This document shows, in pieces, positions 44,809 through 55,013 of a DNA stretch of 64,000 nucleotides. Source of the stretch: Thozetella sp. PMI_491 (lineage: Eukaryota > Ascomycota > Sordariomycetes > Chaetosphaeriales > Chaetosphaeriaceae); assembly GCA_021432635.1 (NCBI GenBank), contig MU270114.1:62001-126000 (forward strand). The letters run 5' to 3'. Every line of letters begins with the position of its first letter. Position 1 is the stretch's first letter. A program made the position numbers and the translations under genes. The notes beneath the pieces were generated by a model, which saw only the letters and a program-made list of their open reading frames with translations, did no database searches and had not been told where the DNA came from.

Positions 44809-46443
44809 GGCGATCCGTCCGAAGCCTCGGCTTTCGCCGACACGCCTAAAGTCCACCCGGACGAACACCGCATCTGCCGCTGCAGATGTGAGGAGTGGAG
44901 TCCTCTCTACTCCTCCTCTCCCGCGCCTCCCGGAGGCCTGGCCGCAACGTCTGCACGACGCGGTGGCTGGATGGCTCTAGAGGATGGGACGGCGTCCTAG
45001 GACAAGTCCAGGTTCGCGGAGCGTTTCCCCGGTTCCTGCAGTGTCCCCGTCCAGTGTGTCCCGTCGCCCGACCCGGACCACCACCCCGAGTCAGGATGCT
45101 CCCCACCTGGCTCCATCTCGATGTCATTACCGAATAAAGCCGCCAGTATACCCGCCAGGACGTCTCTACGTTTCTGTGCTGGTGTCGGGCCCAGAAGAAT
45201 CGCCAAGACCGACCCACTCACTAGACGTGTTGCCCTGGGTTGTCTGGGTCCGTGAACCCGACAAGAGGCTAGACGCCTGGTGTCGAACTCGTCTCGAGTT
45301 TTTTTTTTTTTTTTTTTTTTTTTTTCCGGTCCTCATTTTTCGCTGCGGGGTTTCTGCTCTCGTACCAGGGACTACCGGCGACAAAACAGTTCGGACCACC
45401 TCAAACAGGTGGCCTAGACCGCCCCAAAATAAACCAGCCCCCCCCTGTTATCTTCGGCCTTAGGAAATGCAGCAGCCCTGCAAATGCACTGCCATGTTCC
45501 CCCCGCAGTGGCCCGCTGCACGCCACGAGTGTCGGGACCCCGCGCTGCTGGGAAGCGCGCTCAGTTGGTTTCCCGCCCTCCACCCCCTCACAAATGCCCA
45601 GCATTTGTCCCGCACGCACCAGCTCGGATCCCCTCGTGCCGGTTGGTTCAGTCGCTGCCGCTCGGGGACACACATCTCGTCACGTAGACTGGTGTGCGGG
45701 ATGCTATCTGGGATCCTGGGTCCTGGGTCGCTCGGCGGGGGAGGAAGGGCAAGAAGAGAAGTAAGATTTGGAGTCTTTGATGGAAATAAGAAAGTCGGTT
45801 TCGGGGACGTTGGAAGGCAGTGGAGCCCCGGATGTCTCCCCGCCCAGAGAGGCAAGGGAGCGTTCACCGGGAAGCTCACCGGAGTATACTGTCTCAAGCT
45901 ACCAGAAGTACTACCTAGGCTGTCTATAATCTTAATTATCTTCCCCTCCCGCCGAGCCATCTCTCTCCTTGCGTGCTTCGTCCCGACTGGTGCTACTGTG
46001 GAACTTCCGCCCCTTCTCCGGCGTGTCAAGGAGAACCTTCTTCCCTCTGTGCCGTACCCCGAGACGCATTGAACACACAGTATCCATTTGATTGCTCTGG
46101 GCCACCCCATTGGCCTCTTGCTGCAATCTATGGGGTGCCTCAAGTATCGCCCCGAGTGTTTGCGATCGTCCCTGCGTCCATCCTTTTGAGGCTGATCTCT
46201 ATGCCACGTCTTAAAAATGTCCTTATCCCGGGTCCGGGCTGCGACGAGCGGTTTGGCGACATTTTTAATAGACTGCCGTCCCCTTGCACCGCCCTAGCTG
46301 AACCTTTGCTCATCGCACCTTCGAGTTGCACTTGGAGCTGGATGCCGATCTGGATGCCGTGAAGCTCTGCAGAGGAATTGACTTCCATCAGTCGACATCT
46401 GCGTCGCTCAGACACCCCCCGGTGCGTGAAGCCCTTGTCCGAG
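44809..46443. other. Intergenic region with T27 run
   Basis: 1.6 kb without a recognisable gene. A run of 27 T spans 45299-45325. The 3' part is the promoter/leader of the PNGase A-like gene. Confidence 0.5.
45299..45325 (+). repeat. Poly(T)27 tract
   Basis: An uninterrupted run of 27 T. No flanking direct repeat or retroposed body was recognised on the minus strand, where it would read as a poly(A) tail. Confidence 0.85.
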
Positions 46444-48717
46444 ATGGCGCGCCACCACACCGAGAAGTCGGAGGAGGGCGAGGTCTTCTCGTTCGAGACG
46501 AAGAAAGAGCCCAGGAAGCTGAGCTTGTTGCTCTTGGTGGCCCTGGTCGTGGCTGCGGCTGTCCTCGTTCTCCATGGCAGCATAGAAGCATTGAGTCGCC
46601 AGACCGGCGGCGTGATCGCGCAGCTAGTGGCCCGCCCGGTCGGGACCGACCAAGCCAGTCGACTTGGGCTTCGCGGGCCGCTGGGACTGCGTGGCGGCGA
46701 GGAAAAGTCGCCAACCGCGAAGAGGGACGATGCAAACGACGCAACCTCTGCTTCCTCTGAGGCACCTAGGGCGACGGTGCTCCAGAATATCCAGATCGCA
46801 CAGCCGGTACTGATGCCTTACGGCGCTGCCGACACCGACGGCTCAAGCAGTGCAGGGTCGACCAACGGCCAGCCTCCCCAGGGATCGTGTACGGCCACGC
46901 TGATGGTACACGTGTTTGGCAACAGCTATGGGAAGCCGTATGTTGGTAAGTCAGAACCCAGAGCGTCCTCAGCTCATCTCTCGTGTCTCACCAATACCGC
47001 AGGAAGCTACACCCCGCCGAACTGCCAGTTCAATCGGGTGGTGATGAACTTCACGGTGGTGTCCCAGGGGCGGCAGTTTGACCGTCTTGCGCTCATGTAC
47101 TTTGGCGATACCGAAGTTTGGCGTACCTCGACGGCAGAGCCTACCAACCCGCCAGGCATCCGCTGGGTCTATCTCAAGGACATGACAGAGTACCTGTACT
47201 TCTGGAAATCGCCCCAGAAGGTGATTTTTGACCTTGGGAACGTCATCGATGACACATATACGGGATACCTGAACACCACGTTGACCGCAACCTTCTTCCA
47301 GAGCGATGTGGCCACTAATGATGCAGCGCCGCCGAGCGATCTGATCATTCCCATCTCGGCGCGGCTGAGCGCGAACGGCAGCGCGAGTGTCTTCATGGTC
47401 CCCAAGGTCAACGCGACAAACACCCTCAGCTTCCCCCGGAACGCCAACCGGGCCGTCTTTTCTCTCTCGGCCTGCGGGCAAGCGAACGAGGAGTTTTGGT
47501 GGAGCAACGTCCTTGACAGCGACCGGTTCGCCTTCAACAGCACCGCCGGCGAGTTTCCTGGGTTCAGCCCATTCAGAGAGGTCCAGGTCCTGATAGACGG
47601 CCAGCTCGCGGGGGTCCAGTGGCCGTTCCCCGTCATCTTCACCGGCGGTGTGGTGCCGGGGCTTCACCGGCCCGTCGCAGGAGTCGACGCCTTCGATCTC
47701 AAGGAGCACCAGATCGACATCTCCCCGTTCATCCCGATGCTTGCCGACGGCGCCGAGCATACCTTCACCATACGGGTTGCTGGCATTGTCGACAACGGCG
47801 GAGCTACTGGCGAGCTTACCAACGCGGTGGATAACGACTGGTATGTCACCGGCAAGATCTTCGTGTGGCTCGACGACGAGGGATCCGTCACGACCGGCGA
47901 CAAGCCCATGATCCAAATGGCGCCGCCCGTCATTACGATGTCGCGAAGCGGCACCAAGGCGGCCAATGGCACCAACCGGACGCTCGACTTCGACCTCGAA
48001 GTCTCGCGCACCGTGCTCATCAGCGCCCTCGTGCGCACCCAGAAAAAGTCGGAGACGGTCTCGTGGAGCCAAAAGCTCTCGTACTCCAACAAAGTCTACA
48101 TCAGCGACAATGGGTTTAGCCAGGTCAACAACTTCGTCATCACTGGCAGCGACCAAGTGCTCGGGTCCACGCCCTATCGCTCAGACTACAAGTACCCGCT
48201 CTTTGCCAATACCACCTCTGCCGTCTCGGCACAGGGCAACATTAGCTTATGGGCACACGTCACCCAGGGTAAAGAGTTCCAGGTGTCGGGCGCGACCGTA
48301 TTCCCGACGGGGCTCGAGGCTTTCAGCGGCGGCGTGTCCGCCGCCAAGGGCAAGCGGTTCGGCGCCGCGCTACTCACCACATCCAAGGACGGCACGGCAT
48401 CGTACTTCCAGTCGGGCGACAAGAAGAGCAGTTCCAGCTTTGGCAACGCCAGTCAGGTGTTTCACTTTGGCGGTGTCTCGAACGCAGGGTCTCTGGGGGA
48501 CACTCCAGATGTCGAGTTGTACTCCCGCAGCGTGACAGCGGTGAACGGCAGCCTCACCTACGACCACGAGATTGTGGCGGGCGCGGCTGTGCTCGACAGC
48601 CAGGCCGCAGTGGTCCCGGAGGACTACGGGTACCAGACGGACGCAGTGCAGATCCCGCTCACCGGCGGGCAAGGGCCGAGAGCGTTCTTGGGTCGCGGCT
48701 CGAGTCAGGATGAATGA
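46444..48717 (+). CDS. PNGase A-like peptide N-glycanase family protein, membrane-anchored
   Basis: Exons 46444-46945 and 47003-48717 give 738 aa. The intron (GTAAGT...CCGCAG) is 57 nt and contains no in-frame stop, so a retained-intron product would add 19 residues. A single hydrophobic segment near residues 27-44 (LLLLVALVVAAAVLVL) after a charged N-terminus predicts a type II signal anchor. The lumenal/extracellular body contains the PNGase A (DUF12222-type) core, with QFNRVVMNFTVVSQGRQFDR, LMYFGDTEVWRTSTAEPT, GIRWVYLKDMTEYLYFW and HQIDISPFIPMLADGAEH. A dozen or more N-x-S/T sites fit a glycoprotein. Plant PNGase A removes N-glycans from peptides; whether this fungal member is active is unproven. 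Confidence 0.9.
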   Translation: MARHHTEKSEEGEVFSFETKKEPRKLSLLLLVALVVAAAVLVLHGSIEALSRQTGGVIAQLVARPVGTDQASRLGLRGPLGLRGGEEKSPTAKRDDANDATSASSEAPRATVLQNIQIAQPVLMPYGAADTDGSSSAGSTNGQPPQGSCTATLMVHVFGNSYGKPYVGKSEPRASSAHLSCLTNTAGSYTPPNCQFNRVVMNFTVVSQGRQFDRLALMYFGDTEVWRTSTAEPTNPPGIRWVYLKDMTEYLYFWKSPQKVIFDLGNVIDDTYTGYLNTTLTATFFQSDVATNDAAPPSDLIIPISARLSANGSASVFMVPKVNATNTLSFPRNANRAVFSLSACGQANEEFWWSNVLDSDRFAFNSTAGEFPGFSPFREVQVLIDGQLAGVQWPFPVIFTGGVVPGLHRPVAGVDAFDLKEHQIDISPFIPMLADGAEHTFTIRVAGIVDNGGATGELTNAVDNDWYVTGKIFVWLDDEGSVTTGDKPMIQMAPPVITMSRSGTKAANGTNRTLDFDLEVSRTVLISALVRTQKKSETVSWSQKLSYSNKVYISDNGFSQVNNFVITGSDQVLGSTPYRSDYKYPLFANTTSAVSAQGNISLWAHVTQGKEFQVSGATVFPTGLEAFSGGVSAAKGKRFGAALLTTSKDGTASYFQSGDKKSSSSFGNASQVFHFGGVSNAGSLGDTPDVELYSRSVTAVNGSLTYDHEIVAGAAVLDSQAAVVPEDYGYQTDAVQIPLTGGQGPRAFLGRGSSQDE

Positions 48718-50559
48718 GGGGAACTGGTCGATATGCTATGCATGAGATCAATAATGTATTATGCCAATTCGAGTACGTATATTTAGTCATGAATAAACTA
48801 TAGATGCGTTGCAAACGGCGGCCAAGATTATCGTCCTCTCCCCTCTGCTGCGGACCGGTGGCACGATCTGGAAATATCTGTACCGGCACACGCGCGCGGC
48901 TAGAAGGGGCCGAAAGAGGAGATGGGGCAAGCCGAACGTTGGGGAAGGCCTGGATCGTAAGCGGCCATTGAGCGGTGGCTGAATAGTCCGCCTTTAGCTC
49001 CCGAGTTGGCGCGATGTCAAGCTACGGCTCCACGATCGCATATGGAGTAGCTGGCGGATTGCGTCATGAACGCCCGGTGCTCAAGTGAGCATAGCTAGCA
49101 CTGACTCGGAGAGACTCTAAACATGCACCAGAATTCACTCAAGGAATGACAGACAGGGACAGTGGCTGCTCGCCCATCTCCCTGCCCCCAGGGAGCCGGT
49201 GGTGCTCTCCCGAGTTCAATTTCCAAGCCTCGATGTCCCTGCTGAACCTACGTAGTGATCGGTCTGGCGGCACAGTCGGAGCCAAAATATACAGCGTCAT
49301 GCTCGTCTGGACGATGGGCCATCGGAAGAACCGGCAGTTGTATATCTGCTGGCGGCCCTGGGTGGCCTTGAGGCGCAGTCTCGGTTTCACGAACGACTCG
49401 AGCTGAGTCGAGGTGTGGCCGGGAGTTTTCCAGGCCCTTGACTGGCTCCGCGGCAGGCGGTGCTGCAGGCGGATGCGGGTGTTTCAAAGGCGGGACGCAC
49501 GTTCAGCGGTGCTGCACCTGGCGGCAGCAGACTGCCGTGACTGGTTGCTGGGCGATCAAGGGGTCTGTCAGGGCCCGGGATGGCGACGTCGAATCGATGT
49601 GGTGCGCCCGCTATGCCCGTTGCGGCGGCAATCGGGAGGGGGAGGGGAGTGGCGCCCTGCTCCCCAGTCAACCCGCGCAGCAGGGGTCTTCCCCCCCTCC
49701 AGCCGAACCGGGGTTGATGGGGCCCAGTTCTTCATCTGGGCGGCGCCATCTCTGCTTCTTTGGCACAGAGCAGCTCGTCAATGTGCGCTTCCGGCGGGCG
49801 CGTGGGAGAACTGGCGCCTAGTGCTGGTGCAAATGGACGAGAAGGAAAAAAAGAGCAGGAAGGTGGATGGCACAGATCGAAGTGGCAGTGACTCGTGCAG
49901 GAGGCCCCCTCTAGTGGCAAATCGATGGAGAATTTGGATGCCGCATGGGACACGAGGCAGCATTAGCCTGTCTTGCTTGTGCACTGAGCGACCATGAGAC
50001 CTGTGAGGTCATCATTGGGCAGTGTCGGACCAGCGCCTAGCAACCTGGCCCCACCTGCCGATCGCCGGGAGAGCAACCAGAGCCAAGCTGCAAGCATCAT
50101 CGACCGAAGCTGCCGTGACTTGGGAGGCGCCAATGGCCTTAGTAGTATCCCATCTTCCTTATAACCGCCTGCATTGCTCTTGATTTGCTACCCACCTTCG
50201 ACTTCATTTAGGAGAACACAGAAAACTTGGTATCCTGTATCGCCGCCGTTGTCTTAAAGGGCATCCCTCCCCCAACGACTACACCCCTGTCGCCCACCCA
50301 ACAAGCATCCGATTTTGTTTTTATGGGCTATTACAGTCCGTGAAAAAAAAAATCCATCGCGCATAATCTCACTCGAACATTATTCCCTAGAGGTACCCGT
50401 GCTCTGCAACTGTCGCCTCTGCACTCGAGCGATACCAATACCCTCCAGGAAACTCTTGACCAGGACATTCCTGCTCTCGCCTCATTCGCACCTACATCGC
50501 TCCTCGCGGCGCCCATCGGAAGTACGAGTTTCCGCCAAAGCACAAACCTTGCCCACAAC
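48718..50559. other. Intergenic region upstream of the MARVEL gene
   Basis: 1.8 kb without a recognisable gene. CTTATAACC near 50158-50166 is a weak TATA-like site about 400 nt before the next ATG. An A9 run lies at about 50343-50351. Confidence 0.45.
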
Positions 50560-51069
50560 ATGGAGCTCATCCCCACCCTCCTCCGCGGCCTGCAGCTCCT
50601 GTGGCTGCTGCTCCTGACCGCTCTGATCGGCAATGTCATTGCGACCAACATCTCCGCCGCCTCGTCCGCTGAGGCGGCCGTCAACTTCTCCATGTTCGTC
50701 ATCGTGATCACCTGGCTTGCCGCACTCTACGGCCTGGTCGCCACCGTCGTCGAGCAGCTCTCGATCCCGCTCGCCCAGCTCGGCCTTGACGGTGCCGCCG
50801 CCCTCTTCACCTTCATCGATGCGATCGTGCTGGCCGCCAAGCTGCGCGCCGTCAACTGCGCCAACACCAAGGACTTGGGCACCGACTGGATCGGCTACGG
50901 AAGCGCCGACGACCAGAAGCGCTGCCGCGAGCTGCAGGCGAGCACCTTCTTCATGTGGGTGCTCTTCGCGACCACGGCTATCAACCTTGGACTCTTCGCC
51001 ATGACTTGGCGTCGCACCGGTGGCAGCGTGCGCTCCGGCCCCCCGCACATGGCGCAGGTCCGCGTCTAA
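50560..51069 (+). CDS. MARVEL-domain membrane protein (Nce102-like)
   Basis: A single-exon gene of 169 aa with four hydrophobic helices: about residues 8-28, 45-65, 78-98 and 127-148. This is the MARVEL fold of fungal Nce102/Fhn1-type proteins. A Cys-containing polar loop (VNCANTKDLGTDWIGYGS...KRCRELQ) lies between helices 3 and 4. The C-terminal tail is short and basic (RRTGGSVRSGPPHMAQVRV). Relatives organise eisosome membrane compartments and sphingolipid sensing at the plasma membrane; this is a family-level inference. The upstream leader is long and CT-rich. The gene is convergent with the Mim2-like gene. Confidence 0.85.
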   Translation: MELIPTLLRGLQLLWLLLLTALIGNVIATNISAASSAEAAVNFSMFVIVITWLAALYGLVATVVEQLSIPLAQLGLDGAAALFTFIDAIVLAAKLRAVNCANTKDLGTDWIGYGSADDQKRCRELQASTFFMWVLFATTAINLGLFAMTWRRTGGSVRSGPPHMAQVRV

Positions 51070-51693
51070 TGCGCCTGGCCTCTCCACGAAGCTGCGACCC
51101 CACGCCTGTCTTGACGGCCTGGCTTGGGATGCACCTAGCTGCGAGGTCTCCCGGTGTCTCCAGACATCGCGTGTCCACCGATGACACGCCTACATGGATA
51201 TCCATGCTACAAATATGAAATATACCATGGACAGGATTTGGTGGCGGCGTTGGGGCGGCACGTTATTACCCCGTCGTTCGAGTACGAATGACTCTTGCTT
51301 TTGTGCGAATTATGGATTACGAGGATATGAAGCACGGTTGGAGAAGCTAATGCTAAGGTATCGCCGTCGCGCTCTTGGGGGTGGATTGAGGGCGGGAGAG
51401 ATACCATGTTACTACGTATAGTACAAGTTAGACTAGTCAAAGAGATCCGTGATTCTCGACCTTGCCGACGCCCAAGTCCTGATGGTGTCGTTCCCCAAGT
51501 CTTTCTCATACAACGGCTCAGTGATTTGTCTAAATTCCCCGGAAGCGATAGGCCTCGCGCGCCAGACGTGAATGCATCTCTGCAATGCTCACCCCACGAG
51601 CCTTCGCTAACCAGCTGGCACGGCCACGATGCGCCATATACCACCCACCATGGCTCCGATGGGTCAAACCAACGTCCCAATCGTCGACTACCA
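51070..51693. other. Convergent 3' intergenic region
   Basis: 0.6 kb between the stops of the MARVEL gene (+) and the Mim2-like gene (-). No gene or structure is recognised. Confidence 0.55.
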
Positions 51694-52079
51694 TCACAAT
51701 GTGGAGGCAGCTTCGATCGCTCCGGCAACCTTGAAAGCCTTCTTGCTCGACCATGTTATCTCGACATTATGGAACCATTCCATGTATTTTGCCCAACCTG
51801 TGATAGTCGTCGTCAGCGGTGGCGCTTCACACAAGAAGCACCGGGATCCGACGTACTCCAATAGGCAAACTTGCGTCCCATGTATTTTCCAGCAAAGGGG
51901 ATCAGAACCATAGTTAGGAGTAGCTGGAGCTGCTCCAAACTGGCCTCCCACTCGCGCTGTGCATCCGAGTCGGCCTCGGAGCTGAGGTCGCCACTCGAGA
52001 TCGAGGCGATCGAATCGACGTCGTCGTTGTCCGAGGAGGGCGCCGCATCGGATATGACAAACGATTCGGAAGCAGACAT
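51694..52079 (-). CDS. Mim2-like mitochondrial outer-membrane import protein
   Basis: Exons 52079-51857 and 51797-51694, with a 59-nt intron (GTACGT, GCTGAC branch point, ATCACAG end), give 108 aa. The N-terminal 45 residues are acidic and Ser-rich (SSDNDDVDSIASISSGDL). They are followed by EWEASLEQLQLLLTMVLIPF, a single membrane helix, and then GKYMGRKFAYWSWAKYMEWF. An acidic cytosolic domain, one helix and a basic G-R-K flank fit Mim2, the partner of Mim1 in inserting alpha-helical outer-membrane proteins. The assignment rests on architecture and motif memory, so a related small tail-anchored protein is possible. It is divergent from eIF2-beta with 639 bp between the starts. Confidence 0.68.
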
Positions 52080-52718
52080 GGTGAGATTCGGGCGGGCAGG
52101 AATAATGGCGTTGGGAAAGGAGCTGCAGAGAGGAAGGGCCTGGGGCGGGTAAAAAACGGGAGACTCGACGAGGGAAGCTCGGGACGCTGCTATCGTTCCA
52201 TGGAGATGTGCCTCCAGCTGAAGGACCTGCAGACTAAAAGAAGTTGCTCAATCGTCGACCTGTACGGCAGTCTTGGGCTGGTGCAGCGCGCGATTCAACT
52301 GCCAAGTGGTCCTGCACACGAGGGCGACGCGAGTGTCGATGCCGGGCTCGGAGTGGACGGGACGGCAGGTGGTGCTGGAGCTGCGGAACTGGTCTCTCCA
52401 CCGACGATGGCCTGATGACGCTTTGATTGGCCGCTCAAGGTTAAGATCGACCCACTCTATCAGGTGATACGGCCCTGAGTCACTGGAGAGACTGCCCTGG
52501 ACGTCATGAGGGGGGAAGGCAACGAAAAGTCCCAATCCGCATCTTGGGCAGGAAGAAGAATCCATCATCCCTAGGCCGTGCAAAAGGCATAAAAAACTAC
52601 ACCCACTCCAGGGCTCGCTTCTTCGTGTACACGAAAGCCACACCAGCGATACTACACCGGCACCAAGACCTGGGGAATTGTGCCACGCCAGGGAGCTATC
52701 GCATTCGCCCGAACAAAG
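52080..52718. promoter_or_regulatory. Bidirectional promoter, Mim2-like / eIF2-beta
   Basis: 639 bp separate two divergent start codons. Both promoters must reside here. No clear TATA box is visible, as is common for housekeeping genes. Confidence 0.5.
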
Positions 52719-54356
52719 ATGGATGCTGCCGAAGTAAGTTTCGAATCACAGCCCTCCGCGAGCCCGCTTCCGCCCCTCCCTCCCCTCACCGCACTCAATC
52801 CCATAAATCTACCCCTCCAAATTATTTTCGCCGTCCATTTTGCCCCAGCTTGTTAAGTGAGTCAGACCTGGAGACGTCGTGAGAATCTTCTGGCCTGCTA
52901 GGTGAGCCGCCGAGCAACCACTGCATTCCAATTACAGACTGCCCTTGATTTCCATTTCTTATCTTATCCTTTTCACTCCACCGAAACACCCCCCAAGAAC
53001 ATCCGATCGGCGCACACGAGACGCACACCGCACAAAGGTAACAAAACTCACCATCTCTCACCTGTAGGAAGCTCAAGCCGCTCCCCGAAGAGCATCGCGA
53101 AAGTCCGTGGCGTTTACCGAAGAGAAGCTCGTCGTCGACTCCGACGGAAGCGTGACCATCATGGCCTCCACCAACGACGAGCCGGCCGAATCCACGGCCG
53201 TCTCCCACACCCCTGGTACGCCCGAGCTGCATGCTACCTTGAGCGCATTCACTGATGCGTCTCAAGCCCTCGACGCCGCCGATGCCGCCGACAGCGACTC
53301 CCTCGACCTCAGCCTTCTCAAGAAGAAAAAGAAGAAGGCCGTCAAGGTCGACGATGGCGAAAACGCCGGCGAGGATGCAGGTGGTGAGGAGGCCGGCCTG
53401 GACCTCGTATGTGCTCGCATCATCCCCTGCCAGCGTTAGACCCGGGCGCCGCATAGTCTGCTAACGCTTGGCAGACCCTCAAGAAGAAGAAGAAGAAGAA
53501 GCCGGTGGGTGACGACTTCGCTAAGAAGCTTGAGGCCCTGAACCTCGAGGAGGGCAAGGACGAGGACAAGGAGGCCGAGAAGGCCGACGACGAGACACAG
53601 TCTGGCTCATTCGAGGAGGGCACGGGTGTATGGTCTCACGACGAAGCCCTCCCTATCAAGTACGACCTACTCCTGGGACGCTTCTTCGCGCAGCTGGCCC
53701 AGAAGAACCCCGACCACGCATCCAGCGCCTCCAAGTCGTACAAGATCCCGCCCCCCCAGTGTCTCCGTGAAGGAAACAAGAAGACCGTCTTTGCCAACAT
53801 TGTGGTGAGTACCCGCTCACTCGTTCGTCTTGTGTGGAGTGTGGCCTTGCTCCTGCCGTGCAGACGGCCCTTTCCTCCATGCTCCCGCGTTGCTCCAAGT
53901 TACTAACCGAGTTGCCAGGAAATCTGCAAGCGTATGAAGCGAACGGAAGATCATGTCACCCAGTTCTTGTTCGCCGAGTTGGGTACCACAGGTTCCGTTG
54001 ACGGAAGCCGAAGACTTGTCATCAAGGGCAAGTTCCAGGCCAAGCAGATCGAGAACGTGCTTCGGAAGTGTATGCACCCCTTGCGTCCTCTCATCCCTGA
54101 GCCCGGCTGACCCCTGGACAGATATTATAGAATATGTTACTTGCCGCACGTGCCGTTCTCCTGATACGGAGCTCAGCAAGGGCGAGAACCGGTTGAACTT
54201 CATCACCTGCAACCACTGTGAGTGGGCCCTGCTCGTCCCCTCGTTTGTCAGACGCTTGCTAACCCCCATGTCTCAGGTGGCAGTCGGCGTTCGGTCACCG
54301 CCATCAAGACTGGTTTCTCGGCCCAGGTCGGAAAGAGAAGGAAGATGCAGGGATAG
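52719..54356 (+). CDS. SUI3: Translation initiation factor eIF2 beta subunit
   Basis: Six exons (52719-52733, 53068-53406, 53475-53804, 53919-54069, 54122-54217, 54277-54356) splice in frame to 336 aa. The first exon encodes only MDAAE before a 334-nt intron. Two lysine blocks (about residues 88-97, KKKKKKAVK; and 119-127, KKKKKKKP) replace the three of yeast; these bind eIF5 and eIF2B-epsilon. The alpha/beta core contains [60 protein letters not shown] and [17 protein letters not shown]. The zinc ribbon Cys286-x2-Cys289...Cys308-x2-Cys311 is intact. It forms the eIF2 ternary complex with GTP and initiator tRNA. Intron 4 uses the donor at 54070 (GTATGC), which restores the conserved Y-I-I-E-Y. 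Confidence 0.97.
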
Positions 54357-55013
54357 AGCGTCCCTCTGGTTTTGTTCCCATAGTCATCAGATTGCTACGT
54401 CATGTCACGGAGTTGGGGATTCTGTGGCCGGGGAACATGAGCATCCATCATCAGTTATGGACGGCCCTCTTGAAAACCGGGTGTATAGGGAGACCAGAAC
54501 AACTTTCTTCGAAATGAGATATGCCACGTCCATAATGGAATTCTTTGCTTGCCGCTCGTTTTCTGGATCTAAAATGCACTTGGCCCTCGAATCCTTTGCT
54601 TGGTGCTTCGAGAGACCCGCTTGTCGGCCAACATCCAACCCTGGCCGAACCTGTCTGCGAAAGTACGGCCCGTGGCAGGGCCGCCGTGATATGTAGGTGC
54701 CCATGCATAGAGATGTGTAAGGCGCGGGACCAGCATGTCGGTTGTCCGGGTGACTCGGTGGCGGGTGGTCTTATCTCTTGTACCACACGGAGAGGGCCCG
54801 ACTCCGGGAGGGGGAAGGAGGATCAGGTCGCCGTTCCCGCAACCCCCACATCGGCTGGAGCACGCAACTGTGCCGAAGCGACACCTCTTTTATCTTACGA
54901 GGAGCTGCCCACTTCCTTGTACCGCGGCCCATAACCGCCCGGTCCAGCCCCGTTCGACCTCTTTCTACGCATTTCGAACAGGAGACAATAGCAAACATCG
55001 GAGGACGCTTACC
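54357..55013. other. Intergenic region, eIF2-beta to FAD oxidoreductase
   Basis: 0.66 kb holding the eIF2-beta 3' UTR and the promoter of the next gene. No gene is recognised. Confidence 0.5.

Noticed and set aside
45299-45325. T27 run as a Pol III terminator or reversed poly(A) tail
   Set aside because: No tRNA/5S/7SL-like A and B boxes upstream and no recognisable element on the minus strand.
46969-48156. 395-codon open frame on the minus strand
   Set aside because: It is antisense to the PNGase A-like exon. GC-rich codon use in the real gene opens the opposite frame; the translation has no recognisable motifs.
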